The notes: a model not told the origin generated them from the sequence alone. Shown: positions 1 to 9,537, numbered from the stretch's first letter. The stretch is DNA of 64,000 nt from Eubacteriales bacterium (GCA_028692105.1 JAQUYC010000001.1:62001-126000); one strand, 5' to 3'. Program-made: numbers and translations.

Positions 1-1
1 T

Positions 2-112
2 ACCCACATAGTGGTAGGTGAATCAGGAGAAACAGATATTACCCGCAATCTGGTCAACCGGCTTGAGAAGAAGCTTGCAAACCAGGTGGAATTAGTTGTA
101 ATTCCTGCTTGA
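2..112 (+). CDS. 3' end of an unidentified gene (partial)
   Basis: Frame 2 is open from the left edge to a TGA at 110-112 and encodes the last 36 residues of a protein ending ...QVELVVIPA. The fragment is too short to assign to a family. A perfect hairpin follows 38 nt after the stop, which supports it as a real gene end. It converges on the decarboxylase operon to its right. Confidence 0.55.
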   Translation, partial: THIVVGESGETDITRNLVNRLEKKLANQVELVVIPA

Positions 113-150
113 GTGATATCCCGAATGAAAATATTGCTGCAAAAATGCTT

Positions 151-182
151 AAAGGCTGACCAATAACGCTTGGTCAGCCTTT
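151..182. terminator. Bidirectional intrinsic terminator
   Basis: A perfect 13-bp inverted repeat (AAAGGCTGACCAA / TTGGTCAGCCTTT) has a 6-nt loop and is flanked by A and T runs. It lies between a plus-strand gene end and the minus-strand oadB end, so it can serve both. Confidence 0.85.
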
Positions 183-205
183 TAATAAATCTAAAATCAA
201 TATAG

Positions 206-1411
206 CTACAACAATGGAATTACCGATACATAAACACCTGTAAGTATTGCTGTTGTGATAACACCGCAGATATTAGCTCCCATCGCAAATTGCAGGATTA
301 TTGCACGTTTATTGACCAGAGCGGCTTCATGCTGAGCTATTTTTGCAGTGGTCGGTACACATGAAACCCCGGCAATACCAATGACAGGATTAAACTTTTT
401 GCCGTTGATTAGATAAACAACATAACCCCCAATTATTCCGCCGATTCCGGAGAGTCCAAGAGCGATTACTCCAAGTATAAGAAGAATCAAAACCTTTGGA
501 TTCAAAAGTGTGCTGGCTTCACATAATACACCGAGCATCAGGCCGAGGAAGAATGTTGCCGTATATAGGAAAACATCATCAAGTAGTCTGACATACTTTG
601 TCATACCGGATTCTTTTATCGCATTGCCAAGGAAGAAGCTTAACAATAACGGAGCAGCCACCGGTAAAAGCAGGCTTAAAAAGGTACAGGCAATGATATC
701 AAAAGCAATTTTCTCCCCGGAGGTAATATCACTCTTTTTTGAAACCTTAACTGTCAGCTCTCTAAGATGCCTTGGAACCATTGCTCTGATAAGGAAGGGA
801 TAAGCACCGTAAGTCAGGCTCAAATACAAGTATGCGATAACTGTAATTGGAACAAAAATCTCCGGTGCCAGCATCAGGGCTGTAAAAAGAACCATCGGTC
901 CGTCGGCCCCGCCGACGATAGATATGGCAGCTGCCTCACTGTAATTCAACCCCATTGCGACTGCTATGGGAAATGTAGCCACCGAGCCTAATTCGGCAAA
1001 TAACGCAATGAGCATGCTGGTAAAAGGAAATCGCAGGACATTTCCGACATCTGCCAGAACTCCTATACCCATAAAAACCAAACATGCAATCAGGTTATTA
1101 CCAAATGCAAACGTGTAAATCGGCTGAAAAACATCTATTTGCAAAGCATACATAATTGATTCTGTATCAGAAGCAAGAGTATCTGTAAAAAGTGTGCCGG
1201 TTTCAGTCGGCGAGAAAAATAAAACACCTGCATTTACAGCAGCCATACCAAAACCCATAGGGATCATGATCAACGGCTCCAAAGTACCTCTTTTACCCAA
1301 CCAAACAAAGATAATGCCAATGATAATCAACACAACTCTGGCAATGGCAATTTTGGGTTCCTGATAAGCAAGCGTACCAATGCCTTGAAATAATGTAAAT
1401 AAGAATTCCAT
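206..1411 (-). CDS. oadB: Sodium ion-translocating decarboxylase beta subunit
   Basis: A 401-residue polytopic membrane protein of the OadB/GcdB/MmdB family. This subunit decarboxylates the carboxybiotin carrier and couples that to Na+ export. Many hydrophobic segments are visible, together with the family's conserved internal stretch around SIVGGADGPMVLFTA (about residues 163-177). Length is typical for the family. It is the last gene of a minus-strand operon after the biotinyl protein, a tiny peptide and a gamma-like subunit. The substrate (oxaloacetate, methylmalonyl-CoA, glutaconyl-CoA or malonate) cannot be told because no carboxyltransferase subunit lies in the window. The symbol indicates the family, not the substrate. 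Confidence 0.9.
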   Translation of the reverse strand: MEFLFTLFQGIGTLAYQEPKIAIARVVLIIIGIIFVWLGKRGTLEPLIMIPMGFGMAAVNAGVLFFSPTETGTLFTDTLASDTESIMYALQIDVFQPIYTFAFGNNLIACLVFMGIGVLADVGNVLRFPFTSMLIALFAELGSVATFPIAVAMGLNYSEAAAISIVGGADGPMVLFTALMLAPEIFVPITVIAYLYLSLTYGAYPFLIRAMVPRHLRELTVKVSKKSDITSGEKIAFDIIACTFLSLLLPVAAPLLLSFFLGNAIKESGMTKYVRLLDDVFLYTATFFLGLMLGVLCEASTLLNPKVLILLILGVIALGLSGIGGIIGGYVVYLINGKKFNPVIGIAGVSCVPTTAKIAQHEAALVNKRAIILQFAMGANICGVITTAILTGVYVSVIPLL

Positions 1412-1422
1412 CTATTTGTGCC

Positions 1423-1581
1423 TCACTTTCCTTCACTCGCCTTATTTTTTGAATCCATAGCCACCTTTTTAGGCGAAGCGAGGCGTATTATACCCATCAT
1501 TATTTTAATAAGAAACGCAACAAGTACTGAAATGATAATTGCCAACAAATAGATTTCCCCTGCAATAATAATTTCATTCAT
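1423..1581 (-). CDS. OadG-like gamma subunit of the sodium-pumping decarboxylase
   Basis: A 52-residue protein with one N-terminal transmembrane helix (IYLLAIIISVLVAFLIKIMM) and a charged Lys-rich tail, the usual layout of OadG/MmdD gamma or delta subunits that hold the soluble and membrane parts together. An upstream in-frame ATG exists at 1605, but AAAGGA with 7-nt spacing favours the ATG at 1581. It sits 11 nt upstream of oadB and downstream of the 32-residue peptide. Assignment rests on topology and context more than on motifs. Confidence 0.7.
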   Translation of the reverse strand: MNEIIIAGEIYLLAIIISVLVAFLIKIMMGIIRLASPKKVAMDSKNKASEGK

Positions 1582-1614
1582 AAATATTTCCTTTCCAACA
1601 AACATATAAATCGG

Positions 1615-1713
1615 TTACTTCAGTTCCTTTCTTATATTAACTACAAAGACAATTGCAATTACAATGAATATTACTGCCATTGCCGCTACGGATACCGGTG
1701 TCAATTCAATCAT
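1615..1713 (-). CDS. 32-residue OadG-related membrane peptide
   Basis: A short ORF beginning MIELTPVSVAAMAV with one hydrophobic helix and a basic end (NIRKELK). A good GAGGAG ribosome binding site precedes the ATG by about 6 nt. It fits between the biotinyl carrier gene and the gamma-like gene, so it is probably co-translated with the pump. Clostridial decarboxylase operons often carry such a tiny OadG-related transporter subunit. Its role is not visible in the sequence. Confidence 0.7.
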   Translation of the reverse strand: MIELTPVSVAAMAVIFIVIAIVFVVNIRKELK

Positions 1714-1749
1714 TATTCTTACTCCTCACAATATAATTAACGCAAGAAA

Positions 1750-1778
1750 GAAAATCACAAATTTAATTTGTGATTTTC
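1750..1778. repeat. Intergenic hairpin, module A (symmetric copy)
   Basis: A perfect 12-bp inverted repeat, GAAAATCACAAA / TTTGTGATTTTC, around a 5-nt loop. It lies within the decarboxylase operon between the biotinyl gene and the 32-residue peptide gene. It shares the TTTGTGATTTTC arm with copies near 22.4 and 33.5 kb. It could act as an mRNA processing or stability hairpin. There is no U-tract, so it is not a convincing terminator. Confidence 0.65.
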
Positions 1779-1807
1779 ATCTTCGATTGCAAATCATAGC
1801 CGGTTTT

Positions 1808-2017
1808 CTATTCGAGTACCGCCAGTACCTGATCTTCTTCAACCTGATCTCCAACCTTGACCTTAATCTCTTTTACTGTTCCGTTCTCTCCGTATACGGC
1901 AGTCTCCATCTTCATCGCCTCGATGATTATGACTTCATCATCTTCTGTAACAGCGTCTCCAACATTGATGTTGATTCCAAAAATCTTTCCGGATATCGGG
2001 CTTAGTATTTCTGTCAT
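1808..2017 (-). CDS. Biotinyl (biotin carboxyl carrier) domain protein
   Basis: A 69-residue stand-alone biotinyl domain with the motif EAMKMET (about residues 33-39), whose Lys carries biotin. It passes CO2 from the carboxyltransferase to the beta subunit of a sodium-pumping decarboxylase. AGGAGG precedes the start. It is the first gene of the pump operon, about 170 nt downstream of pyk. Gamma subunits of glutaconyl-CoA and methylmalonyl-CoA decarboxylases usually add an Ala/Pro linker, which is absent here. Confidence 0.92.
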   Translation of the reverse strand: MTEILSPISGKIFGININVGDAVTEDDEVIIIEAMKMETAVYGENGTVKEIKVKVGDQVEEDQVLAVLE

Positions 2018-2188
2018 AATTAGGTACCTCCTGAAAATTCATTAATAAACTTTTTAATACTTTATTATTAGCCTGATCCTTTGTTTTTATTTGATAATGA
2101 ACGCAGATCATTCTTAATAAAACTAAATAATTATATTGATATTATCGATTATACATATGTTTGATTATTTTATAAAGTATCTGACTCT

Positions 2189-3616
2189 TTAAATTTTATT
2201 TCCAACAATATGGATACGAAGCATATTTGTCATGCCGCCTACCCCGACAGGAGCGCCGGCTGTAATCACTATCAAATCTTTGTCGCTGACAAATCCTTTT
2301 TTTACAGATGCATTTACGGCTTCACGAAAAACATCAATCTCTGTTAATGCAGGACCGAATACGAGAGGCGTGACGCCCCAGACAAGTGAGAGCTGTCTGG
2401 CAACCTGATCGTATCTTGTAAACGCAAGAATCGGCGCTTTGGGCCTGAATTTTGATACTACTTTCGCCGTGTGCCCAGTGGTCGTCGGTGTAATAATAGC
2501 GGCAGCTTTTAAGCCTTGAGCACTGGTGCAGGTGGCATATCCAATCGCATCAGTAATACTATCGTCTTTCGCTGTACTCTTTTCGCCAAGAAGTTTGTCA
2601 TAATTTATTGCAGCCTCTGTCGTTATGGCAATATCGTTCATGGTTCTAACGGATTCCTCAGGATATCTTCCGGATGCTGTTTCACCTGAAAGCATAATCA
2701 CATCAGTACCATCAAAGATAGCATTAGCCACATCTGCCACTTCAGCTCTTGTGGGGCGCGGGTTCCTGATCATGGAGTCCATCATCTGAGTAGCGGTAAT
2801 AACCGGCTTCCCGGCGAAATTGCAAAGCTTTATTATCTTCTTTTGTATTAGAGGAACTTGTTCTGCAGGAATTTCGACTCCCAAGTCTCCCCTGGCAACC
2901 ATAATGATATCGGCATCCTGTATGATGTCTGAAATATTATCAATACCCTCTTTATTTTCAATTTTAGCAATTATTTTAACGTGTTCAGCACCGCTTTCCT
3001 CTAAAAATGCCCGCATTTCCTGTATGTCCGTACTTTTTCTGGCAAATGATTGAGCAATGAAATCAATCTGTTCCCCGATTCCGAACAAAATATCGTCTTT
3101 ATCCTTATCGGTAATAGCAGGCAGTTTCACGCTAACACCCGGTACATTTACACTCTTATAATCCTTAATGATTCCGCTGTTATTTACTGTGCATATGATT
3201 TGGCTTCCCCTGATCTCATCAATGGTCATTCCTACTAGCCCATCGTCTACCAAGACCTGATTTCCCGGCTTCACATCCTCGATCAGTCCTTTATACGAAA
3301 CAGAACACATTTCACTGGTGCCAAGAACATCTTCAGTTGACAGAATGTATTTTTGTCCCTCGGTCAGCTTAACTTCTTTTTCTGCAAACCTGCCTGTCCT
3401 GATTTCCGGACCTTTTGTGTCCAGTATGATGGGAATAGGGAGATTAAGCTCTTCACGCAGCTCCTTTATCAAATCAATCTTTCTCTTCTGACCTTCGTGT
3501 GTTCCATGAGAAAAATTCAGCCTTGCTCCATTCATACCGTTCAGCATCATAGATCTTAATATTTGCCTGTCTTCTGAAGCCGGCCCCACTGTGCAGATTA
3601 TCTTTGTCTTTTTCAC
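2189..3616 (-). CDS. pyk: Pyruvate kinase
   Basis: A glycolytic enzyme making pyruvate and ATP from phosphoenolpyruvate and ADP. The start is taken as GTG at 3616, giving KKTKIICTVGPAS, because GGAGG lies 9 nt upstream. The longer reading from 3652 would overlap pfkA. The active-site stretch MVARGDLGVEIP and the IMLSGETASGRYPEE signature are intact. At about 475 residues it is the short form, without the extra C-terminal PEP-utiliser-like domain of Bacillus enzymes. It lies directly behind pfkA, so two control points of glycolysis are co-transcribed. Confidence 0.97.
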   Translation of the reverse strand: MKKTKIICTVGPASEDRQILRSMMLNGMNGARLNFSHGTHEGQKRKIDLIKELREELNLPIPIILDTKGPEIRTGRFAEKEVKLTEGQKYILSTEDVLGTSEMCSVSYKGLIEDVKPGNQVLVDDGLVGMTIDEIRGSQIICTVNNSGIIKDYKSVNVPGVSVKLPAITDKDKDDILFGIGEQIDFIAQSFARKSTDIQEMRAFLEESGAEHVKIIAKIENKEGIDNISDIIQDADIIMVARGDLGVEIPAEQVPLIQKKIIKLCNFAGKPVITATQMMDSMIRNPRPTRAEVADVANAIFDGTDVIMLSGETASGRYPEESVRTMNDIAITTEAAINYDKLLGEKSTAKDDSITDAIGYATCTSAQGLKAAAIITPTTTGHTAKVVSKFRPKAPILAFTRYDQVARQLSLVWGVTPLVFGPALTEIDVFREAVNASVKKGFVSDKDLIVITAGAPVGVGGMTNMLRIHIVGNKI

Positions 3617-3648
3617 AATATGTTGCCTCCAAAATTCATAATTGGTAT

Positions 3649-4611
3649 TCACGATAATATTTCTGCAAGGTCCATTATTGATTCGTCATAGGTCCTTTCA
3701 ACTTTTAGTGCTTCTTCAAGATCATAGGCAACAATCTGCTCACCCTTTATGCCCACAGCTTTGCTGGTCATACCATCCTGCAGAAGAAGTTCCACAGCCT
3801 TATAGCCCATTCTGCTGGCAAGCATTCTGTCTCGTGCTGTGGGTGATCCACCCCGCTGTATATGTCCTAATATGACCAGTCTCATATCTAATCCTGTTCT
3901 CTCTATTATTGTCTTCGTCAGATCTTGGGAAGTGATCTCTGCACCTTCTGCACAAATAACTATGTTATGTTTCTTTCCTCTGTTCTTTCCCTGTATAAGT
4001 ACCCGGCATACTTTGTTGATATCTATCGGCTCTTCCGGGGTCAGGATCGTTTCTGCGCCTCCGGTAAGGCCGGCGTATAAGGCAATCGCCCCGCTGTGTC
4101 TGCCCATAACCTCTATCACCGTACCCCTCTCATGAGAAGACGATGTATCTCTTATGTTGCCGATGGCAGACAGGACCGTATTGACAGCTGTGTCAAAGCC
4201 TATTGAATAATCTGTATATGCCAGATCATTATCAATAGTTCCCGGCAATCCCATCACTGTGATTCCTCCTTTGGAAAGCTCAAGACCGCCGCGGAAGGAT
4301 CCATCTCCGCCTATAATGACTAATCCTTTTACTTCAAAGTTCTCAAGCATGTCCAATGCCCTGCGAAAACCCTCAGGCGTCCTGAATCGCTCGCTTCGGG
4401 CGGTTTTAAGCCAAGTCCCTCCGCGCTGCATGGTGTCGGAAACAGAGTGTACCTCCAATTCCTTAAACTCACCGTTTATGAGCCCTTCAAAACCTCTTTC
4501 TATGCCGTAAACCCCCACATTATGGTAAAGTGCAACTCTTGTCACAGCACGGATAGCTGCATTCATTCCCGGTGCATCCCCTCCGCTTGTCAATATCGCA
4601 ATTTTCTTCAT
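3649..4611 (-). CDS. pfkA: ATP-dependent 6-phosphofructokinase
   Basis: A 320-residue enzyme phosphorylating fructose 6-phosphate. The ATP-binding start TSGGDAPGMNAAIRA, GGDGSFRGG and the catalytic PGTIDNDL are all present, as in classical bacterial allosteric PfkA. AGGAGG lies just upstream of the ATG. The gene follows dnaE by 71 nt and precedes pyk by 32 nt. The dnaE-pfkA-pyk order is common in Firmicutes. Confidence 0.97.
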   Translation of the reverse strand: MKKIAILTSGGDAPGMNAAIRAVTRVALYHNVGVYGIERGFEGLINGEFKELEVHSVSDTMQRGGTWLKTARSERFRTPEGFRRALDMLENFEVKGLVIIGGDGSFRGGLELSKGGITVMGLPGTIDNDLAYTDYSIGFDTAVNTVLSAIGNIRDTSSSHERGTVIEVMGRHSGAIALYAGLTGGAETILTPEEPIDINKVCRVLIQGKNRGKKHNIVICAEGAEITSQDLTKTIIERTGLDMRLVILGHIQRGGSPTARDRMLASRMGYKAVELLLQDGMTSKAVGIKGEQIVAYDLEEALKVERTYDESIMDLAEILS

Positions 4612-4682
4612 GGTTATTGCCTCCTATCGGTTATTGTCACCTTTTTAGTCATCAATATAAGTTATATCATATTTATACCATA

Positions 4683-7600
4683 TTAGCCAATATTCTCTTC
4701 TCCAATAAGGTCTGATATTTTATTTACAAAGCTTTCACAGGGATCACACCATAGGTCCGGGTTTGTTCTATACTTTTTATTTGATGCTTCAACAGTTATG
4801 ATAACAGGAGTGTCTCCCTTATGTTCAGTTATTATATTTCTTATTTCAGTAAGACATAATGCCTCTTCCAATTCTTCAGGAATAGTCAGCCTGACTGTTC
4901 CGTTTACGGGTCCGCCGTTAAAAGCATTGATGTCGAAAATTTTATCTGCAAGAAGCTTCGGTTCTTCTTCCTCTTTAAAGCTGATCGTACCTCTTACCAC
5001 AATAACAGCATCATTATTCAATAAGTTGAAGGCTCTTTCATAGACATTGGGGAATACGATTACTTCGGTGGTGCCAAATAGATCTTCCAGCTGAACAAAG
5101 GCCATCATTTTATTCTTTTTCGTAAGCAGAGTCTTTTTTGAGTTGATCATCCCGGCCATAGTAACCATCATTCCATCCTGAATATCACTATTTTCTCCGG
5201 CAGAAGCCAAATTCTCGGATGTAATTGTTGAGATCCGGCTTATCTTGTCCTCGTAATCCGCTAAAGGGTGGCCTGTCAGATAAATACCCAACATTTCTTT
5301 TTCCATGGCCATGAGCATATCCTTGGAGAAGTTAGCCACGTCCGGCATCTTTCCCGATATATCTGTTCCGTTCATACTTTCAGCATTCATCTGGAACAGC
5401 GAAAGCTGCCCCTCAAGATTCTTTCTAAAATTATTCTGGGCAGATTCGATCAAACTTTCATACACCGACATATGCTGTGCCCTGTTTTCGTTAAGGCAGT
5501 CAAAGGCTCCAGCCTTGATCAGGCTCTCTATCGCCTTCTTATTCACCTCATGAATATCAATATTATTTATAAATTGGAAAATGTCCTTAGGCAGTCCTTT
5601 CTCTTCACGGGCTTTTATGATTGCATCGATTACTCCCTCTCCTACATTTTTTACACCAAGGAGCCCAAATCTTATTTTTCCGTCTTTAACCGTAAAATTC
5701 TTATAGCTCTCATTGATATCCGGCTGTAGCACTTCGATTTTCATATCTCTGCAATTGTGAATGTACTTTGCGATTTGTGATGATTCCCCGGTAACGCTTG
5801 TCATAAGCGCAGCCATAAATTCCACAGTATAATAGGTTTTCAAGTATGCCGTCTGATAAGCGATCATAGCATAGGCGGCTGCATGGGATTTATTAAAGGC
5901 ATATTCCGCAAAGCTTATCATCTGGTTGTAGATTTCCTTTGCTGCTTCCTGCGGAATCCCGTTTCTTACACAGCCTCTGATTTCGATGCTGCCGTCTCCG
6001 CCTTCCTTTCCATATATAAAGTATTCCTGTTCCTTAAGCATAACATCCATTTTTTTCTTACTCATTGCTCTTCTTACAAGATCACTTCTTCCATATGTAT
6101 AACCAGCAAGATCCCTTACGATCTTCATGACCTGCTCCTGGTATATAAGGCAGCCATAGGTAACAGATAAGATTGGTTCAAGGCTTTTGTCGATATATAC
6201 TATCCCTGCAGGGTTCTTCTTATTCTCTATGTATGTAGGGATAGACGCCATAGGTCCCGGACGATAAAGTGCATTTGCCGCCACAATATCTTCAAAGCAA
6301 TCCGGTTTTAGATTTTTAAGAAACTGAGTCATACCTCCGCTCTCAAGTTGAAATACCCCTTGAGTATTCCCGCTTCCTATGAGTTCAAAAGTGGCTGGGT
6401 CATCGTATGTCAGCTTTGTAAGATCAAGATTTATACCGCGATTCTTTTTTATCAAATCCAAAGCATCACGTATAAGGGTTAAGGTCCTGAGACCTAAAAA
6501 GTCCATTTTTAGCAGGCCAAGCTCTTCAATGGTGCCCATTGCAAACTGGGTACAGACTCCTTTATCCGCCAGATAAAGAGGTACATATTCATTTATGCTT
6601 TCCTTTGATATCACTACTCCTGCCGCATGTGTAGAAGCATGTCTTGGCATGCCCTCCAGGAACCTTGCTGTGTCCAGAAGCTGTCTTACCCTCTTGTCAT
6701 TTTCATATGATGTCTTAAGTTCCTGATTCACATCCAAGGCTTTATCTATGGTCATCTTCAAATCGAAGGGAATAGCCTTAGCTATTGCATCCACTTCACT
6801 GTAGCTCATATTCATAGCCCTGCCAACATCTCTTACCGCAGCTTTTGCTTTCATTGTACCGAATGTAATGATCTGGGCAACCTTATCTGCGCCATATTTT
6901 TCTATTACATAGTCAATGACCTCCTGACGGCGTTCATAGCAAAAATCTATGTCTATATCAGGCATGCTGATTCTTTCGGGATTCAGAAAGCGTTCAAATA
7001 TAAGGCCATGTCTGATCGGGTCAATATCTGTAATCTTTAAAGCATATGCAACTATACTTCCAGCGGCGGATCCCCTCCCAGGTCCCACCATGATTCCATT
7101 TTTCTTCGCATAATTGATAAAATCCCATACAATCAAAAAATATTCAACATAACCCATTGCGATTATGGTGTCAAGTTCGTATGAAAGCCGATCCTGAAGC
7201 TCAATCGTAATTTCGCCATATCTTTCTATCATCCCTGCATCGCAAAGCCCTCGAAGATATGCTTCATTCGTTTTACCATCCGGAGATTTAAATTCCGGCA
7301 GGTGGATCTGTCCAAATTGCAGCTCAACATTGCAGCGATCTGCAATGTTTTTTGTATTCTCAACGGCTTCCGGAATATCCGCAAAAAGCTGTTCCATTTC
7401 CCGCTCTGATTTCAGGTAGAACTGGTCATTCGGGAAGCGCATCCTGTTCTCATCATCCACAGTCTTTAATGTCTGGATGCAAAGAAGCACATCGTGTGCC
7501 GCAGCGTCCATCTGCTTCACATAATGTACGTCATTGGTAGCTGCAAATGGTATTCCCGTTTCTTCCCTGAGCCTCTTCATATCAGGCAGGATCTGCAGTT

Positions 7601-8144
7601 CCTCTTCCAATCCCTGATTTTGAAGTTCAAGATAAAAATTGTTCTCTCCGAAAATATCAAGAAGAGTCAGCGCTTCCTTTTTCGCTCCCTCGTAATCACG
7701 GTTTAATAGCCTCCACTGGATCTCTCCGGCAAGGCATGCACTCAATGCAATCAATCCTTCACTGTATTTTCTAAGCAAGTCATGATCGACTCTTGGTTTA
7801 TAATAGAAGCCATCTATATACCCGGCAGAGACTATCTTCATCAAATTCTTATAACCGGTGTTATTTCTTGCCAGCAGTACCAGGTGCCCCTGACGCTTAT
7901 CCTTTTCCACATCCTTGTCCTGCATGCTTCTGGCGGCAGTGTAAACCTCACATCCGAGGATAGGCTTTATCCCGTTCTTCTTTGCTTCCTTATAAAAGTC
8001 AACGACACCAAACATTGCACCGTGATCTGTTATAGCCACAGCGTCCATCCCGAGCTCCTTGACCCTAACTATCAAATCCTTGATTCTTGCAGCACCGTCC
8101 AGGAGACTGTATTCTGTATGTACATGAAGGTGTGTAAATGTCAT
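4683..8144 (-). CDS. dnaE: DNA polymerase III alpha subunit (DnaE type)
   Basis: A replicative polymerase subunit of about 1153 residues. It opens with a PHP domain (FTHLHVHTEYSLLDGA), followed by the C-family palm with GPGRGSAAGS and PDIDIDFC, then fingers and an OB-fold region (MVTMAGMINSKKTLLTKKN). The ATG at 8144 is preferred over the one at 8150 because AAAGGA then has 6-nt spacing. It is DnaE rather than PolC, as it lacks an inserted exonuclease domain. Confidence 0.96.
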   Translation of the reverse strand: MTFTHLHVHTEYSLLDGAARIKDLIVRVKELGMDAVAITDHGAMFGVVDFYKEAKKNGIKPILGCEVYTAARSMQDKDVEKDKRQGHLVLLARNNTGYKNLMKIVSAGYIDGFYYKPRVDHDLLRKYSEGLIALSACLAGEIQWRLLNRDYEGAKKEALTLLDIFGENNFYLELQNQGLEEELQILPDMKRLREETGIPFAATNDVHYVKQMDAAAHDVLLCIQTLKTVDDENRMRFPNDQFYLKSEREMEQLFADIPEAVENTKNIADRCNVELQFGQIHLPEFKSPDGKTNEAYLRGLCDAGMIERYGEITIELQDRLSYELDTIIAMGYVEYFLIVWDFINYAKKNGIMVGPGRGSAAGSIVAYALKITDIDPIRHGLIFERFLNPERISMPDIDIDFCYERRQEVIDYVIEKYGADKVAQIITFGTMKAKAAVRDVGRAMNMSYSEVDAIAKAIPFDLKMTIDKALDVNQELKTSYENDKRVRQLLDTARFLEGMPRHASTHAAGVVISKESINEYVPLYLADKGVCTQFAMGTIEELGLLKMDFLGLRTLTLIRDALDLIKKNRGINLDLTKLTYDDPATFELIGSGNTQGVFQLESGGMTQFLKNLKPDCFEDIVAANALYRPGPMASIPTYIENKKNPAGIVYIDKSLEPILSVTYGCLIYQEQVMKIVRDLAGYTYGRSDLVRRAMSKKKMDVMLKEQEYFIYGKEGGDGSIEIRGCVRNGIPQEAAKEIYNQMISFAEYAFNKSHAAAYAMIAYQTAYLKTYYTVEFMAALMTSVTGESSQIAKYIHNCRDMKIEVLQPDINESYKNFTVKDGKIRFGLLGVKNVGEGVIDAIIKAREEKGLPKDIFQFINNIDIHEVNKKAIESLIKAGAFDCLNENRAQHMSVYESLIESAQNNFRKNLEGQLSLFQMNAESMNGTDISGKMPDVANFSKDMLMAMEKEMLGIYLTGHPLADYEDKISRISTITSENLASAGENSDIQDGMMVTMAGMINSKKTLLTKKNKMMAFVQLEDLFGTTEVIVFPNVYERAFNLLNNDAVIVVRGTISFKEEEEPKLLADKIFDINAFNGGPVNGTVRLTIPEELEEALCLTEIRNIITEHKGDTPVIITVEASNKKYRTNPDLWCDPCESFVNKISDLIGEENIG

Positions 8145-8304
8145 TTGCATTCCTTTTCTTTTTCTGCTTAAAAATTTTATGGTTACCGGCTTATGTAATA
8201 ATCCTCTGTCAATTTTGTTAATTTTAACATACAGCCTATTAAAATACTATAAAAATCATAAACCCACATCAGATGCTGTCTTTTGTCCGAATCGACGTAA
8301 ATGG

Positions 8305-8841
8305 CTAAAATAATTGTCTTGAATATAATACAGAATGTATAAGTTTTCCGTTTATAAATTCTGATTTCATAAGATCTACTTTATTTATATCAATTGTTAT
8401 TTGACTCACAACATCGTTTATTTCGTCGAGGGTAAAGTAATTGTCCAATTCAACTTTTCTGCCTATAGTCAGATGGGGCTTATATTTCCTGTCTTCCAAT
8501 TCAAATCCATTAATTATCAAACTTTGATACAACTTCTCATGTATATTGAACAGCGTATCATTTTTTTCTATTCCCAACCAATATATGTCCCCTTCACGTC
8601 TTTTAAAGTATCCTACTTTCGTTAATCTGAGTGTAAAAGCCTCGAATTCAAGATTATCCATTATATCTTTTGTCAAACCTACCCTATCGGTTTTGATTTC
8701 TCCCAGAAATTCTACGGTAAGATGCATATGTTCTTCGCTTACAAATTTCCCTTGAATGGAGTTTGACTTAACCTTATTGATAACATCCTTAATCTGGGCT
8801 TTTACCTCATTATTGAAATTTAGCGCTATAAATGATCTCAT
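8305..8841 (-). CDS. thpR: RNA 2',3'-cyclic phosphodiesterase (2H family)
   Basis: A 178-residue 2H phosphoesterase of the LigT/ThpR family. The two catalytic HxTx motifs are clear: HLTV at residue 40 and HLTI at residue 123. Such proteins open 2',3'-cyclic phosphates on RNA ends; the physiological substrate is uncertain. The start MRSFIALNF is typical and is preceded by GAGGTG. Monocistronic. Confidence 0.9.
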   Translation of the reverse strand: MRSFIALNFNNEVKAQIKDVINKVKSNSIQGKFVSEEHMHLTVEFLGEIKTDRVGLTKDIMDNLEFEAFTLRLTKVGYFKRREGDIYWLGIEKNDTLFNIHEKLYQSLIINGFELEDRKYKPHLTIGRKVELDNYFTLDEINDVVSQITIDINKVDLMKSEFINGKLIHSVLYSRQLF

Positions 8842-9030
8842 ACTATTTTCACCTCTTTATAGAATTGTTTTTTTATTTTAACCATATTTTAATATGAAAC
8901 CAGTCTTTATGTATCAAAATGTAAATATATCACATTAATCCGGCAATGTTATTTGGATCATGCGGTGTCTGATGTTCTACAAATAGTATTCTACGATGTA
9001 TTCAGTGACTATCACATTATCTGACTTTTG

Positions 9031-9038
9031 CATATAAT
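9031..9038 (+). promoter_or_regulatory. Possible sigma-E/K type -10 element of cwlJ
   Basis: CATATAAT, 29 nt upstream of the cwlJ-like start, fits the -10 consensus of mother-cell sporulation sigma factors (CATAnnnT). The -35 region is not convincing. CwlJ in Bacillus is made in the mother cell, which agrees. It also reads as a sigma-A TATAAT, so the call is tentative. Confidence 0.35.
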
Positions 9039-9067
9039 AGAATAAACTTTAATTCGAGGTGACGCCT

Positions 9068-9520
9068 ATGCCTTTCGAACAATTCGATACACGTGAACTC
9101 TTCGCCAGACTTATCCAATGCGAAGCAGGCGGAGAAGGTGATGCCGGAATGAGAGCGGTTGCTACTGTGATTATGAACCGGGTCAATATTCCTTATGGAG
9201 AATTTGCCAGAGTAAGTCAGGGAGGGAACTTAAGGAATATCTTAGAACATGAGAGGCAGTTTGTCTGTATGCGAACTGAAATCGAAGGTGTATACAACCC
9301 GCAGAATGTAACCAATATGAATCCGACCGAGGTACATTATGCTATCGTAGACTGGGCAATGGCGGGAAACAGATTGCCCGGAGTGGATCACTCTTTGTTT
9401 TTCTTTAATCCATATAGTCCTCAATGCCCTCCCTATTTCCCCACCAATGTTGGTGTAATTCATAATAGAGTTGGTGATCATTGTTTCTATATACCGACTC
9501 AATATTATCCAAATACTTAA
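9068..9520 (+). CDS. cwlJ: CwlJ-like spore cortex-lytic hydrolase
   Basis: A 150-residue protein of the SleB/CwlJ hydrolase_2 family. These are lytic enzymes that cut spore cortex peptidoglycan during germination. The domain begins at LIQCEAGGEGDAGMRAVA, where the Glu of CEA is the likely catalytic acid, and continues through VIMNRV and a C-terminal HNRVGDHCFY. There is no signal peptide or peptidoglycan-binding domain, which fits CwlJ rather than SleB. The ATG at 9068 is chosen because GAGGTG precedes it. A gerQ-like gene follows 17 nt later, the pairing known from Bacillus, where GerQ is needed for CwlJ. Confidence 0.85.
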   Translation: MPFEQFDTRELFARLIQCEAGGEGDAGMRAVATVIMNRVNIPYGEFARVSQGGNLRNILEHERQFVCMRTEIEGVYNPQNVTNMNPTEVHYAIVDWAMAGNRLPGVDHSLFFFNPYSPQCPPYFPTNVGVIHNRVGDHCFYIPTQYYPNT

Positions 9521-9537
9521 CAGAAAGGAAATGACTG

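Noticed and set aside
3616..3652. Upstream start of pyruvate kinase at 3652
   Set aside because: That reading would put the Shine-Dalgarno sequence inside the gene and overlap pfkA; the GTG at 3616 fits family length and spacing.
5268..5729. 153-residue plus-strand ORF inside dnaE
   Set aside because: It is antisense to a conserved polymerase region and has no support of its own.
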